Assembly (NCBI GenBank): GCA_900751885.1
Contig: CAADTH010000015.1
Span: 1 to 44,782 of the forward strand
Source: Clostridia bacterium
Lineage (GTDB): Bacteria > Bacillota > Clostridia > UBA1381
DNA: 44,782 nt
Reading direction: 5' to 3'
Part shown: positions 6,974 through 16,414 of the stretch, piece after piece
Numbering within the stretch: position 1 is the stretch's first letter
Layout: every line of letters begins with the position of its first letter
Made by a program: the position numbers and the translations under genes
The notes under the pieces: generated by a model
Told to the model about the DNA's origin: nothing
Databases searched by the model: none
Seen by the model: the letters and a program-made list of their open reading frames with translations, nothing else

Positions 6974-9181
6974 CTATTTAAATAATATTTTAATGATGCC
7001 GTCTGATACCCTCGACATAACATAGTATCCAGTCTCGCTTGCCGTTGCCGCTCCGCCGTCTGTACATGTGCAGAATCCGCCCAGTACGCATGTTCCGTCG
7101 TCATGCACCAAGAGCTGTCCCATCATACCGACAGCGTCCCACTCGTTTCTCTCCGAGCGTGGGACGTACTCCTCGTCTGGGTTGTAGCTCGGATTGAGCT
7201 TTGGTACATAGTCGCGCCGCGCCGGATGGACTTCCATCCTCTCGGTAATGTTGTTTCCCTCCTCGTCTACTCCGACCACGCGCTCCTCATACTCTGCCGA
7301 CACGTCCACATACTCATACTGCACTCTTCCCCACTCGTCGGTCAGGTACATGCCGTGGTAGGTGTCCTCATGTGCGTTTCCGAGCACAGCCGGGTTTGCA
7401 GACACGATTCCGAGAATGTTTGTGTCATTCTTCCCTGCAACATGTATCTTCTCGCCATCGATTGCGACAAAGCGACCGACTCTGTCCTCGCCGTCCGGAT
7501 TGCCGTCCTCCCACTCGAAGTATTCGGCATAGTCTGCTCCTGTGGAGTGGAAGGTAGCAAGACCGTAGACATTTCCATTGAAGGTCACGCGGAATGCATT
7601 GGAACGCGTGGTATCACTTGTGCCATTGCCGATGACCATTGCATTTGCGGTGGAAATGTAAGCGGTGGCGGAGGTGGTGGAGATTTTGTTATATTGCCCT
7701 TGTACGTGCTCTAAGCGGGACACGGCGGTAGTAGATTCTCCTTCTGCATGAGAGCACTTCCCATTTGCATTCGTGTTATATCCTTCTGCATTCGCCATCG
7801 CGCCGTTTGCATTCGTCATTTGCCCTTCTGCGCGTGAATAATTTCCCGTTGCATTCGTGTTATATCCTTCTGCATAAGCACTAAATCCACTTGCAGTCGA
7901 TTGTTCACCGCTCGCCACTGCATACTTTCCAGTTGCCTTAGAATAATATCCCATAGCAAATGAATGTTCACCGCTTGCGACATTCCCTTCGCCAATGGCT
8001 ATACTATTTTTCCCAAAATCTCCGCTTCTGTACCCAACAGTAAGATGTGTGCTAATAATATCTCCCGTGGTATCATCCCAATTTTTATGTATATTGGGAC
8101 TATCGCTGACATTACTCATTGTATGCATATGATTTAGTTCCGCTTTACTATCCAGTGCCACCTGTGTTGCTGTAGATATTGGCTTATCCATGTCTGCAGT
8201 ATTATCGACATTGCTTAATCCAAGTTGCACCTTCGTAACTCTATGAGGGTTATCTACACGTTTGGCATGGGTATCTATCGCACGCCAATCCGTCCACTGC
8301 CGCCCCTCTTGTGGGTTGTCTGGTATATATCCTGTACGAATGTATCCCCTAAATACATTATCTTCACTGTTGTCAAAGCAATATATCAACTGCATGGTAT
8401 CGTCTATGCTGTGATACACCGTCATATATCCTTGTGTCTCATTAGGTGGTAGATTACTGCCGGTGACGTAATATAACCCGATAGTCCGGCAATCGTCCAA
8501 ATTTCCTTGATAATGTTCTATTCCCTCCGCCTTGCTATCTATCGTCAATTTCAACGTCTGCTCCAGCTTTTGTGCGTTCACCGCGCCATTTGCAATATGT
8601 TTTGTCTTAACGCTGTTTTCGGGGTGGTCTAGCTCCGATGCTGATTTATGCTCTTGAAACTGTGTTGTAAATTCTGCCACATACTCCCCTTGTGCTTTTG
8701 CGTAGTCGCCTTGCTCCCCTGCATAATCTCCTTGCGTTCGAGCGTACTCTCCTTGCGCCTGTGCATAGTTGCCCTGCTCCACAACATGCGTTGCTGTAAC
8801 CAGCATTTGAGACAGCACTGGGTAGCGGTCATCCGCATCAATCCCTGTCTCATCTGCGGCACTTAAAACATCAAAAACAAGCTCTGCAGTAGTCAATATT
8901 GACTCATCTTTGATGAGACTTACCCTGATTTTTACTTGCCCTTCCATCGCATACATATTATTTTGTAGAGTGTATTCCGCTTCTGCACCTGGGATTGGTG
9001 CGCTACCTATTACCGTTACCCCATCCTCTCGTAACGCCGTCACTTTGATTATATCTGCGCCACCATATTGTGCTGTGGGTATCACAAGCTTATATGCCTG
9101 TGTATCGCCGCATACCAATGGCACGGACGGATATTCCCAAAAGTCTCCGTTTGTCTTTATCTTTATTTCTCTTATTGCCAT
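6974..9181 (-). CDS. Tail fibre/receptor-binding protein with peptidase-G2-type C-terminus (phage B)
   Basis: The protein has 735 aa. Residues 1-125 are a BppU-like N-terminal adaptor. Residues 136-170 are five QG-x-Y-A heptads. Residues 308-345 carry a fibre repeat of the type NPHRVTKVQLGLSNVDNT. Residues 393-490 are YadA-head-like 14-residue repeats (SIAIGEGN, SFAMGYYS, AYAEGYNT). Residues 546-735 match the peptidase G2 intramolecular chaperone, with the core TGADYAEYFEWEDGN. In related phages this C-terminal domain trimerises the fibre and then cuts itself off. It lies between a baseplate gene and the amidase. Host-receptor binding is inferred. Confidence 0.88.
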   Translation of the reverse strand: MAIREIKIKTNGDFWEYPSVPLVCGDTQAYKLVIPTAQYGGADIIKVTALREDGVTVIGSAPIPGAEAEYTLQNNMYAMEGQVKIRVSLIKDESILTTAELVFDVLSAADETGIDADDRYPVLSQMLVTATHVVEQGNYAQAQGEYARTQGDYAGEQGDYAKAQGEYVAEFTTQFQEHKSASELDHPENSVKTKHIANGAVNAQKLEQTLKLTIDSKAEGIEHYQGNLDDCRTIGLYYVTGSNLPPNETQGYMTVYHSIDDTMQLIYCFDNSEDNVFRGYIRTGYIPDNPQEGRQWTDWRAIDTHAKRVDNPHRVTKVQLGLSNVDNTADMDKPISTATQVALDSKAELNHMHTMSNVSDSPNIHKNWDDTTGDIISTHLTVGYRSGDFGKNSIAIGEGNVASGEHSFAMGYYSKATGKYAVASGEQSTASGFSAYAEGYNTNATGNYSRAEGQMTNANGAMANAEGYNTNANGKCSHAEGESTTAVSRLEHVQGQYNKISTTSATAYISTANAMVIGNGTSDTTRSNAFRVTFNGNVYGLATFHSTGADYAEYFEWEDGNPDGEDRVGRFVAIDGEKIHVAGKNDTNILGIVSANPAVLGNAHEDTYHGMYLTDEWGRVQYEYVDVSAEYEERVVGVDEEGNNITERMEVHPARRDYVPKLNPSYNPDEEYVPRSERNEWDAVGMMGQLLVHDDGTCVLGGFCTCTDGGAATASETGYYVMSRVSDGIIKILFK
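8672..8776 (-). repeat. Five 21-bp repeats encoding QG-x-Y-A-x-x heptads
   Basis: The repeats encode residues 136-170 of the tail fibre: QGNYAQA, QGEYART, QGDYAGE, QGDYAKA and QGEYVAE. Codons differ between copies, so they are not identical at DNA level. The seven-residue period suggests a helical coiled rod. Confidence 0.85.
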
Positions 9182-9197
9182 AGTTTACCTCACACCC

Positions 9198-9983
9198 TCA
9201 CACGATAAATAACTCTAAATTTATAGCAGCCGAAAACTGTCCATTTGTCGCAACGTGCTTGATATCAATATATTTGCCGCGTTTTATAAACCGCAATGTT
9301 ATACTCCTCTCAAATATGTATATATCTTCTTCATTTGCAGTATCGGAAAAATACAGTCTGGAATCGTTCTCTCCATGCGTAAAAAACTGTATATATCTCC
9401 ATCCACTCCATCCGACGTCAACTGTTCCAACTATCTTGCCCACAGTATTGCGATAATCTGTATTAGAATATTTTACACAAGTTACTGTTGCCGATTTTGT
9501 CACATAAATATTCGGTGTACAAGGAGCGAGCTTTGTTCTTGCATAGATTCTTGTGTCTGTCACCTGTCCATTTACGGATATTGTCGCAAGCGGCACAAAA
9601 TCACCTGTGCCCTCAACGTCAGAGCATACCAATTCATTGCGATTCGCAGCGACGTTTGTTCTAAAGTATATGTAGCTTGACTTTCCCACAACTGGTACAA
9701 TCGGCTCATCGGCAATAACTGTAATCGTACTGCCATCACCAAAAAAAGCCGTGCCTGGCTTTACAACATATGTTCCATCAATATTTTTTACGACTTCGCA
9801 AGCGGAAGAATTATACATCTCTACGCCTGCCGCGGCAAAGTCTGATACTGCTCCATTGAGAGCCTGCATCACAGGCTGTGAGCCATTGTATAAGGATACT
9901 CCTTGTGTTGTTAGTCTCTTAAATATCTCATTAACATCCTCAGCACCATACGTCGTATTGTCCATAAAGCTATAGGTAATCAT
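9198..9983 (-). CDS. Baseplate/tail-tip protein, unassigned family
   Basis: The protein has 261 aa, starts MITYSFMDNTTYGAEDVNEIF and is mostly beta-rich, with no membrane segment. It lies between the Gp37-like tail protein and the fibre, so it is probably a baseplate or fibre-connector component. The N-terminal text (NEIFKRLTTQGVSLY) looks like a type common in clostridial siphophages just before the fibre. I do not recognise a named domain. Ribosome sites and tight spacing on both sides support a real gene in the tail operon. Confidence 0.7.
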   Translation of the reverse strand: MITYSFMDNTTYGAEDVNEIFKRLTTQGVSLYNGSQPVMQALNGAVSDFAAAGVEMYNSSACEVVKNIDGTYVVKPGTAFFGDGSTITVIADEPIVPVVGKSSYIYFRTNVAANRNELVCSDVEGTGDFVPLATISVNGQVTDTRIYARTKLAPCTPNIYVTKSATVTCVKYSNTDYRNTVGKIVGTVDVGWSGWRYIQFFTHGENDSRLYFSDTANEEDIYIFERSITLRFIKRGKYIDIKHVATNGQFSAAINLELFIV

Positions 9984-9989
9984 GTTATT

Positions 9990-10991
9990 CTATTCCTCCT
10001 TGAATATCGGCTCTTGTCCGATATTATTTGCCTCGTACCACATAGTAACACCTGTGATTCTTCTGGACACCGTATGGCGGAAACCATTGAATTCCAGCTG
10101 CAATTTAACTGTATCACCCAGCATATAATCCTTACCATATTCAAGGTTATATAGCGTTGCCGTTGCAGTCTCTAATATTTTTTTGCTCTTCAAGTCAGAG
10201 CTTGATTCACTGGGATTGTTGCCGTTTAATACCGCCTGCCAACGATATATCCCTTGTTTGTCTGCATCACCTTGTATTTCATTCCATACCGTCTGCCCTT
10301 CATCAGGAGGAGTTTCTCCCTCTACCGTCTCGCTTTGTTGCTCATAAATGCCCGACGTATAGTAATTCTGAATATCCTTACTATATTTCACATTGTAGGC
10401 ATTCTTTTGTCCCTGCCCTACCAATAAATAGATGCTACATCCTTTATATACGGTAAATATCCATTGTCTGTTTGTAATGTCGTATGTTACTCTATGTCCT
10501 GCATTCCCATCATCAAGACAGCCTTTGACTATTTCAATACATTGCTGTGGCTTTTGCCTCCAAAAATAATAATCCTCTGGAGCAACCATACCTATTTTCT
10601 CCCCCAATGCAAATACACCGCTTTTGATTTCATCCTCAAAACCTTGTGATACGACGTATCGTGCAATAGATTCTACATCTTTATCTGTTGTCCATTCACT
10701 GGTTTTAAATGCTCGGCAAATACGCCGAGACAAAATCCAATTTACAGTCTTGCCATATAAAATGCACTCACCATTCTCCAACTGCTTACCTGTTATAATT
10801 GCTTGTTTGTCTCCCTGAATAACCACTAGATAATCGTTCCCAAAGACGGTCTTTACTAGGTCTGGAGACTGAGGGAAATGACCTTCATATACTCCAATAT
10901 CATTGTAATATAACGTCCAGTTTAGCGATACAGCGTTGTTTTCAATATGCAACAACTTAAACTCAAAGTCATAGATTCTCGTATCCTCCAT
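9990..10991 (-). CDS. Tail protein, siphovirus ReqiPepy6 Gp37-like
   Basis: The protein has 333 aa. The N-terminal part (IYDFEFKLLHIENNAVSLNW, then CILYGKTVNWILSRRIC) fits the ReqiPepy6 Gp37-like family of tail-tip proteins, which stand in the Tal/endopeptidase position after Dit. A Ser/Gly/Glu-rich linker lies near residues 245-270. The C-terminus (YGKDYMLGDTVKLQLE...GVTMWYEANN) is also family-like. Its ATG overlaps the Dit stop by one base. It would form the central tail-tip hub. No peptidase motif was identified. Confidence 0.82.
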   Translation of the reverse strand: MEDTRIYDFEFKLLHIENNAVSLNWTLYYNDIGVYEGHFPQSPDLVKTVFGNDYLVVIQGDKQAIITGKQLENGECILYGKTVNWILSRRICRAFKTSEWTTDKDVESIARYVVSQGFEDEIKSGVFALGEKIGMVAPEDYYFWRQKPQQCIEIVKGCLDDGNAGHRVTYDITNRQWIFTVYKGCSIYLLVGQGQKNAYNVKYSKDIQNYYTSGIYEQQSETVEGETPPDEGQTVWNEIQGDADKQGIYRWQAVLNGNNPSESSSDLKSKKILETATATLYNLEYGKDYMLGDTVKLQLEFNGFRHTVSRRITGVTMWYEANNIGQEPIFKEE

Positions 10992-11833
10992 TAAATCACC
11001 GCCTCTATATACAGGTTTTTGTATTCACAGACGGCAGTCAGGTTTTTGTGCTCACTCAGCAACTGGATCTCATTTGTGCCTACACCCAGCCAAAAATTTG
11101 ACAAGAATGTATCATCGCTGATTTGATATGTGATGTTGCCATCCATATCACTTAAAATCTTGCGATTTGGCACATCAATTTGAATCGTTTCTCCCTTTTT
11201 CACCTCATGTGTGAAGCGGATGACTTGGTTATATGTATTGTTTCTAATTTCAATTTCTCCTTGATAGTTGTCGCCAGAGTAGATATAGAAAACTGGTTCT
11301 ACCTTTACGCCCCCACAAATCCTTATATCAGCTTGATTCGTACGCCGTGAAAACAGACATGGCGTTTTTATATTTGATTTGATTAACTTCTCTCTGCCAA
11401 ATACAGAAATCCGATATGGTTTTGGGTCATAGAAATACGGAATGTCTGCGATGAATTGAGCGGTAAACTTTTGATATGCTCTGGTTTTATCATCAAATTC
11501 AAGATTTGTACAAACACAGTCAACTGCACGAATTTTGCTATGAATCTGTATCGTTAGAGTACACGGATGGTCAAAAACATGTATCATATTTTCTAATTGT
11601 TTTGTTGCATCTCGTACACTATCTACCTCTATATCTCCAGTCAACGTCATAACGCGAGCTGGAACAGTCTGTGATACAAGCCACTGACCATCCCTGCCTG
11701 CATACTGCACAGTATTACGCTCTTTCGGGATTAATCCAAAGCCGCTATATCCTGTCAAACGCAATTTAGATTTTCCTGTACCGCCAGACATATATATTTT
11801 CCCAAATTCATTCGCAAGACAAAGTTCTATCAT
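10991..11833 (-). CDS. Distal tail protein (Dit), sipho_tail family
   Basis: The protein has 280 aa and overlaps the tape measure stop by four bases. Typical Dit features are GLIPKERNTVQYAGRDGQWL near residue 40, the mid-protein segment RAYQKFTAQFIADIPYFYDP, and a C-terminal galectin-like beta region (QVIRFTHEVKKGETIQIDVPNRKI). In siphophages Dit forms hexamers at the tail tip and carries the receptor-binding apparatus. Gene order tape measure, Dit, Gp37-like is canonical. Confidence 0.88.
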   Translation of the reverse strand: MIELCLANEFGKIYMSGGTGKSKLRLTGYSGFGLIPKERNTVQYAGRDGQWLVSQTVPARVMTLTGDIEVDSVRDATKQLENMIHVFDHPCTLTIQIHSKIRAVDCVCTNLEFDDKTRAYQKFTAQFIADIPYFYDPKPYRISVFGREKLIKSNIKTPCLFSRRTNQADIRICGGVKVEPVFYIYSGDNYQGEIEIRNNTYNQVIRFTHEVKKGETIQIDVPNRKILSDMDGNITYQISDDTFLSNFWLGVGTNEIQLLSEHKNLTAVCEYKNLYIEAVI

Positions 11834-14800
11834 TCTATACCACCTCGTAGTCTATTTACTTCTTCCTGTGCTCTTGCCGCTCGCAGCTGCTGAGCCGTTG
11901 TCTCCCCACTGCTGTATAGATTATACGTCGGACTGTATGTTGTACTGCTTCCCACTCCTCCAGTCCCTCCTCCTACAAGCGCAATCTGCGGTATAATCTG
12001 TGCTGATGCAACTGCAACCTGTTCTCTAATTTTATCCATGACTGCATTAATCTCTGCCATAAATCCATCACCAAAACCAAGTGCGGCGGAAACACCCGTA
12101 TCAAAGAAATTATCCGGCACATCGCCAAACTTCTCTTTTAGCTTGTCAACCATGGTCTTTGCCATGTTTTCGGATGTATCTTCCAGCATCGCCTCTGTCT
12201 CATCCGTATATAGAGTTTTCGCGATTTCCTCAGACACTTCCTGCTTCTTTGCCCAATCGCCTATGTATTGTTTATAGGTATCATCCGACATAGTAAGGAG
12301 CATATTGACATACTGTGTCCCCTCGTCCACATCCATGTCGCGAATTTGCGCAAACAGCTCAACAGGGATTTCCCCACGTTCCTTGAGTTTTACCAACGCG
12401 TTGTTATATGCCATAAGTGCATCGATATCTGACTGGATGTCATGTGTCTGCAACATCGTAATATCACCACTGCCGTCCAGCTTGCTAACCGTGACCTCGT
12501 CATACAATCGTCCGTAGTCTTTGAGCTTATCCGCGAGCTGATTTTGAGCTTGTTTGATTTCATCAATTTTGTCTGTCGCTTCTTTTGCCATTTCGGTGTA
12601 GATATCGGTGATGGCTTTTTTCTGCGCCTCTATGGTCTTTCGCTGTTCTTCTTCAACCTTCGTGTTGTATTCATAGATTTTTTGGTAATAATCGTACCAT
12701 TCCTTTGTCCCTTTGGTAATGTATTGGTCTGTCAGCTTCTGTAGTTCACTGTAGTATTCCGCCTCACTGATTAAATCAAATTTTCGCTTATAATCAAGCG
12801 CATCTACGAGCTTCTTAAATGCGTCTGTGGCTTCTTTGGCATTTTCGGTGATACCATTAGCCATACCTAAGACAATCATCTTACCGACCTCATCGCGCAT
12901 CACACGAGACGGCGAGTGGATTCCAAGAGCATCTTTGATGCCACGTATCACTTCATTTGCAAACCATTGGATTTTGTTTTTAATCCAGTCAATCTTATTT
13001 GTGATACCATTCCACAGACCTTCAACAACATTTTTACCGATTGCAAGCATTTTGTCAGGGAGCTCTTTCAGTCCGTTTATTACCGCGTTTTTTGCACTAT
13101 CAGAAGCCTCATCCATTCTGCTTTTTAGGTTCTTCCCAAACTCTAAAGCCTTTGCCACAACTTCATTTAATCTATCCGCCACCTTACCTGGCAAAGAGCT
13201 GAGAGCGTTCCATGCCGCATTGACAGCTTGTGTAAATTTATCTTCAATAACGTGTATCATCTCTTCCGCTTTATCCGATGCGTGATTTTTCACTTCCTCG
13301 AATTTATCTGCAATTTTGCCCGGAAGCTCACTTACTGTTTTAATGATATCGTTTACAAACTCTCCAATTTTACTTGGCAAATCGGTCAACCAATCGACAA
13401 AACTCTGAAATACGTTTGGGATATCTTCAGTGATGATTTGTATAACGTTATCTTTAAGTGCTGTGAAGGCGTTGAATGCACTTACTCCAAAACCAACAAT
13501 GACCTTTAGCATTTCGCCGATTATAACCCCAATGTTGTATGGGAGCTCAGTGAACCATTGTATAATATTATTGATTAAACTTGATATCTGCGTCTGCAGG
13601 TATGTGACAATCGCATTCCATCCTGTTGAAATAGACTGAGTTATTGTAGACCAAATAGACGCTATCGTTTGTGGGATTGTTTGCGTCACAAACGTCACCA
13701 CAGTCTGCCACGCCGCCGCAATCCCCTGTCCTATAGAGGTGACAATAGATGTAAATGTCTGAGGGATTGTCTGCGTAAAAAATGGCAATATGGTAGTGTT
13801 CCAAAGTGTGGTAATTTGCCCTGCCGCATCTACTATCAATGATGATATCATGCCACGCATAATTCCCATAGACACAATCATAGTCATGTTTGACGATATC
13901 ATAATTAGTTTTATGAGTGCTCGTGCTATTTCTGGTGCATGCTCCACCAGCTGGTCGCATAGTTTATTTATCATGTTATATGCCAATACTCCAAAGTCAA
14001 ACCCTGCCGCATCCATCAGCTCCGCGATTCGTCCGGCGATTTCTGCCATCCTGTTCACCAGTCCTGGCAGAGCGTCGATAACAGCATCCATCATTTTGTT
14101 GAGTAATACAGTCGCCGTCGCTGAAAATTCTTTGCCATTTGCAATCATATTGCTAAGCGTCTCAAGTCCTTTTCTTACTTGTTCCGCTAAAGTTTGAAAC
14201 AGGGCTTCAACATCTCCAGTTTGCACTGCATTGGTTACAGCGTTTAATACATCAATCAAGCCTGCAACCGCTGTTTTTGCCTTATTACCGAACACATCGT
14301 AAATGGCAAGCCCAAGCCCCTCCATGCTGGACTTTAAGAGGGTAAGCTTACCTTTTAAATTGTCATTCATCGTGTCAGCCATGTTCTGGGCTGTTCCGTC
14401 CGCATTCGCGATTGACTCCGCCAATTTGTCATAGTCGGATTGGCTCGCATTTACTATAGCGAGGAGACCGCTCATCGCTTCTTGACCTCCAAGCATTGCC
14501 GCATACTGCGTCTTTTGCTCATCGGTGAGTTTTGCAAATTTTCCTCTGAGGTCTTCCATGATGGTACCGAGACTTTTAAAACTGCCATCTGATTTTGTAA
14601 TAGTTAAATTCAAAGCTTTCATGGCGGTCGCGGCTTCTTTGGGCGGTTTCGAGAGGCGTGTAAATACCGACCGCAACGCCGTACCTGCTTGCGACCCCTT
14701 GATTCCTGCGTTTGCCATTAAACCGATTGCTTGGGCGGTGTCCTGTATACTGAAGCGCATTGCGCCAGCCACCGGCGCAACATATTTAAATGTTTCGCCC

Positions 14801-15333
14801 ATCATGCCAACGTTGGTATTCGCGTTTGAAGATGCGGCGGCTAGCACGTCCGCAAACTGTGCGCTGTCCGAAGCTTGTAACCCAAACGCGGTCAATGCGT
14901 CCGTGACAATATCGGATACACTCGCCAAGTCCTCGCCGGATGCCGCCGCGAGATTCATAATGCCAGAAATGCCGCCCAGCATGTCATCTGTTTTCCAGCC
15001 TGCCATCGCCATATACTCAAACGCCTGACCTGCTTCTGTTGCCGAAAACTTGGTGTCAATTCCTAACTGTTTTGCCGTTGCAGTCAGAGCTTCCATCTGG
15101 TCAGCAGTCGCTCCAGATATCGCGCCGACTTTGGACATCTGCGCTTCAAAATCCGAGCCGACTTTGACCGCATACCCGATCCCAGCTGCCACCGCCGCAC
15201 CTGCCGCAACAAGTGCCTTTTGTATGATTGTTCCGGCTTTAGAAGCACTGCCGGAAAGACTTGACGTTCCTTTTTGAAATCCTGATTCGTCAATCTTCGT
15301 ATCAAATTTTAGTGAGCCGTCGTAACCTACCAA
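11830..15333 (-). CDS. Tape measure protein, phage B
   Basis: The protein has 1,167 aa if a TTG at 15333 is the start. This TTG lies 9 bases from AAGGAG and gives MVGYDGSLKFDTKIDESGF, a standard tape-measure opening. An ATG at 15357 precedes the ribosome site. Residues about 60-320 contain the TP901 core (GIDTKFSATEAGQAFEYMAMAGW, VGMMGETFKYVAPVAGAM). Hydrophobic and Trp-rich repeats lie around 480-640, and a charged coiled coil is near the C-terminus. A conserved LGIHSPSRVMRDEVGK segment typical of the family is present. It sets tail length and may help DNA ejection. Confidence 0.94.
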   Translation of the reverse strand: MVGYDGSLKFDTKIDESGFQKGTSSLSGSASKAGTIIQKALVAAGAAVAAGIGYAVKVGSDFEAQMSKVGAISGATADQMEALTATAKQLGIDTKFSATEAGQAFEYMAMAGWKTDDMLGGISGIMNLAAASGEDLASVSDIVTDALTAFGLQASDSAQFADVLAAASSNANTNVGMMGETFKYVAPVAGAMRFSIQDTAQAIGLMANAGIKGSQAGTALRSVFTRLSKPPKEAATAMKALNLTITKSDGSFKSLGTIMEDLRGKFAKLTDEQKTQYAAMLGGQEAMSGLLAIVNASQSDYDKLAESIANADGTAQNMADTMNDNLKGKLTLLKSSMEGLGLAIYDVFGNKAKTAVAGLIDVLNAVTNAVQTGDVEALFQTLAEQVRKGLETLSNMIANGKEFSATATVLLNKMMDAVIDALPGLVNRMAEIAGRIAELMDAAGFDFGVLAYNMINKLCDQLVEHAPEIARALIKLIMISSNMTMIVSMGIMRGMISSLIVDAAGQITTLWNTTILPFFTQTIPQTFTSIVTSIGQGIAAAWQTVVTFVTQTIPQTIASIWSTITQSISTGWNAIVTYLQTQISSLINNIIQWFTELPYNIGVIIGEMLKVIVGFGVSAFNAFTALKDNVIQIITEDIPNVFQSFVDWLTDLPSKIGEFVNDIIKTVSELPGKIADKFEEVKNHASDKAEEMIHVIEDKFTQAVNAAWNALSSLPGKVADRLNEVVAKALEFGKNLKSRMDEASDSAKNAVINGLKELPDKMLAIGKNVVEGLWNGITNKIDWIKNKIQWFANEVIRGIKDALGIHSPSRVMRDEVGKMIVLGMANGITENAKEATDAFKKLVDALDYKRKFDLISEAEYYSELQKLTDQYITKGTKEWYDYYQKIYEYNTKVEEEQRKTIEAQKKAITDIYTEMAKEATDKIDEIKQAQNQLADKLKDYGRLYDEVTVSKLDGSGDITMLQTHDIQSDIDALMAYNNALVKLKERGEIPVELFAQIRDMDVDEGTQYVNMLLTMSDDTYKQYIGDWAKKQEVSEEIAKTLYTDETEAMLEDTSENMAKTMVDKLKEKFGDVPDNFFDTGVSAALGFGDGFMAEINAVMDKIREQVAVASAQIIPQIALVGGGTGGVGSSTTYSPTYNLYSSGETTAQQLRAARAQEEVNRLRGGIE

Positions 15334-15371
15334 TGCAATACACTCCTTTGCATGCACGGCTCACGGCTCTG

Positions 15372-15506
15372 TTAGGTGCTGATTTTTATTTCTATTTCCC
15401 TCTTGCACTGTTTACATTTGATATATATTCCCCTACTTTGTGCCTTGCCAACATATGCGGCAAGGCGTTTGCCACAATGGGGACATGTGTACCATTTTTT
15501 CTGCAA
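15372..15506 (-). CDS. Com-like zinc-ribbon protein, 44 aa
   Basis: A TTG start at 15506 lies 10 bases from AAGGAGG. The short protein has two CxxC knuckles: C8-x2-C11 in TCPHCGK and C31-x2-C34 in KCKQCK. The rest is basic (REIEIKIST). This is the build of Mu Com, a zinc-finger RNA-binding activator of mom translation, and of related small Cys-rich phage proteins. No mom-like modification gene is visible in the window, so the Com role cannot be claimed. It ends 38 bases before the tape measure start and could be cotranscribed with it. Confidence 0.7.
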   Translation of the reverse strand: MQKKWYTCPHCGKRLAAYVGKAQSRGIYIKCKQCKREIEIKIST

Positions 15507-15537
15507 CAAAAAAACACCTCCTTGGTGTTTCGCTATC

Positions 15538-15563
15538 AAAAAAGCACCCCGAAAGGTGCTTTT
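15538..15563 (-). terminator. Intrinsic terminator after the zinc-ribbon/SHOCT gene
   Basis: A 9-bp stem (AAAAGCACC with GGTGCTTTT) has a CCGAAA loop and a U-tract on the minus strand. It overlaps the stop codon of the preceding gene and separates the cargo gene from the com-like gene and tail genes, which implies read-through or a promoter downstream. Confidence 0.82.
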
Positions 15564-16353
15564 ATTTAGACAATAGTTCTTGTTTCTTTTTTTCGTATTC
15601 TTCTTCTGTAATTGCTCCTATATCAAGCAAATTCTTAAATTTCAATATTTGGTCTGCAATATCTACTTGTGGTTGTTCTAAAGCTGGATTTTGGTTCTCA
15701 TTTTTTGCATCTGCCATACACTTATCCAAAAACCCAAACAGTCCATCTATTGGAATGATGTTTCTGGTTGTCCTTCCTGCATGCGTAACAAAATCAATAT
15801 ATACCATTTCAACGCCATTTTCAACAAGTGTTTCTCTTCTGCTGGTAGCGCCGCCAATAATCGCGCCTACACCTCCAGCTAACGCACCGCCAACTAATGC
15901 ACGACCAACTGTTCCCTTTGACCTTGTTACCATTCTGCCACCCATTTGTTTACAGCGGTATCCTGCCACCTCATCAAATGAGTAATAAATCTGCATCCCT
16001 TGTACATTGCAATCACCTATATAAAATAGTTTATGTGTATCATCAATTACAACGCTGATAATTCCTCTCCCTCTTAACCTGTCTGTTGGTCTGAAGATTT
16101 CCGCGCGTTCCCGATTCTTTCTATAATGATATCGCAATGTATCCATTGTTTCATTTCCAAATTTCGGACACATAAGTGCACATGGATAGCAAATTTCACC
16201 TTCTAACGCTCGTTTGCTGACGTTTATTTTTCCGCCGCATACAGGGCAATCCTTTTTGAAGCTGTCCATAAATCCATTTACTTCATTTGATAACTTTTTC
16301 TTTGTATCTGTTATCTTGTTTTTTGCATCTGATATTCCCTTAAAGATACCCAT
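15562..16353 (-). CDS. Zinc-ribbon / glycine-zipper / SHOCT protein (accessory)
   Basis: The protein has 263 aa. C36, C39, C55 and C58 (CPVCGG...CYPC) form an N-terminal DUF4428-like zinc ribbon. The middle (HKLFYIGDCNVQGMQIYYSFDEV) looks like a PH-like beta domain. Residues about 147-172 are a glycine-zipper (GGALAGGVGAIIGGA) that could insert in a membrane. The last 30 residues are a SHOCT module (LLDIGAITEEEYEKKKQELL). It sits between the Gp15-like gene and the tape measure gene and is followed by its own terminator, so it looks like inserted cargo rather than a virion part. Function is unknown. Confidence 0.8.
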   Translation of the reverse strand: MGIFKGISDAKNKITDTKKKLSNEVNGFMDSFKKDCPVCGGKINVSKRALEGEICYPCALMCPKFGNETMDTLRYHYRKNRERAEIFRPTDRLRGRGIISVVIDDTHKLFYIGDCNVQGMQIYYSFDEVAGYRCKQMGGRMVTRSKGTVGRALVGGALAGGVGAIIGGATSRRETLVENGVEMVYIDFVTHAGRTTRNIIPIDGLFGFLDKCMADAKNENQNPALEQPQVDIADQILKFKNLLDIGAITEEEYEKKKQELLSK

Positions 16354-16414
16354 GGTACTCTCTAACCTCCCTATCTATCTGATAGGTATAATATACCATA
16401 AATACACATCCGCG

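Noticed and set aside
13568..13960. Minus-strand ORF of 130 codons inside 11830-15333
   Set aside because: It lies in another frame of the phage B tape measure gene, which is well supported by family features.
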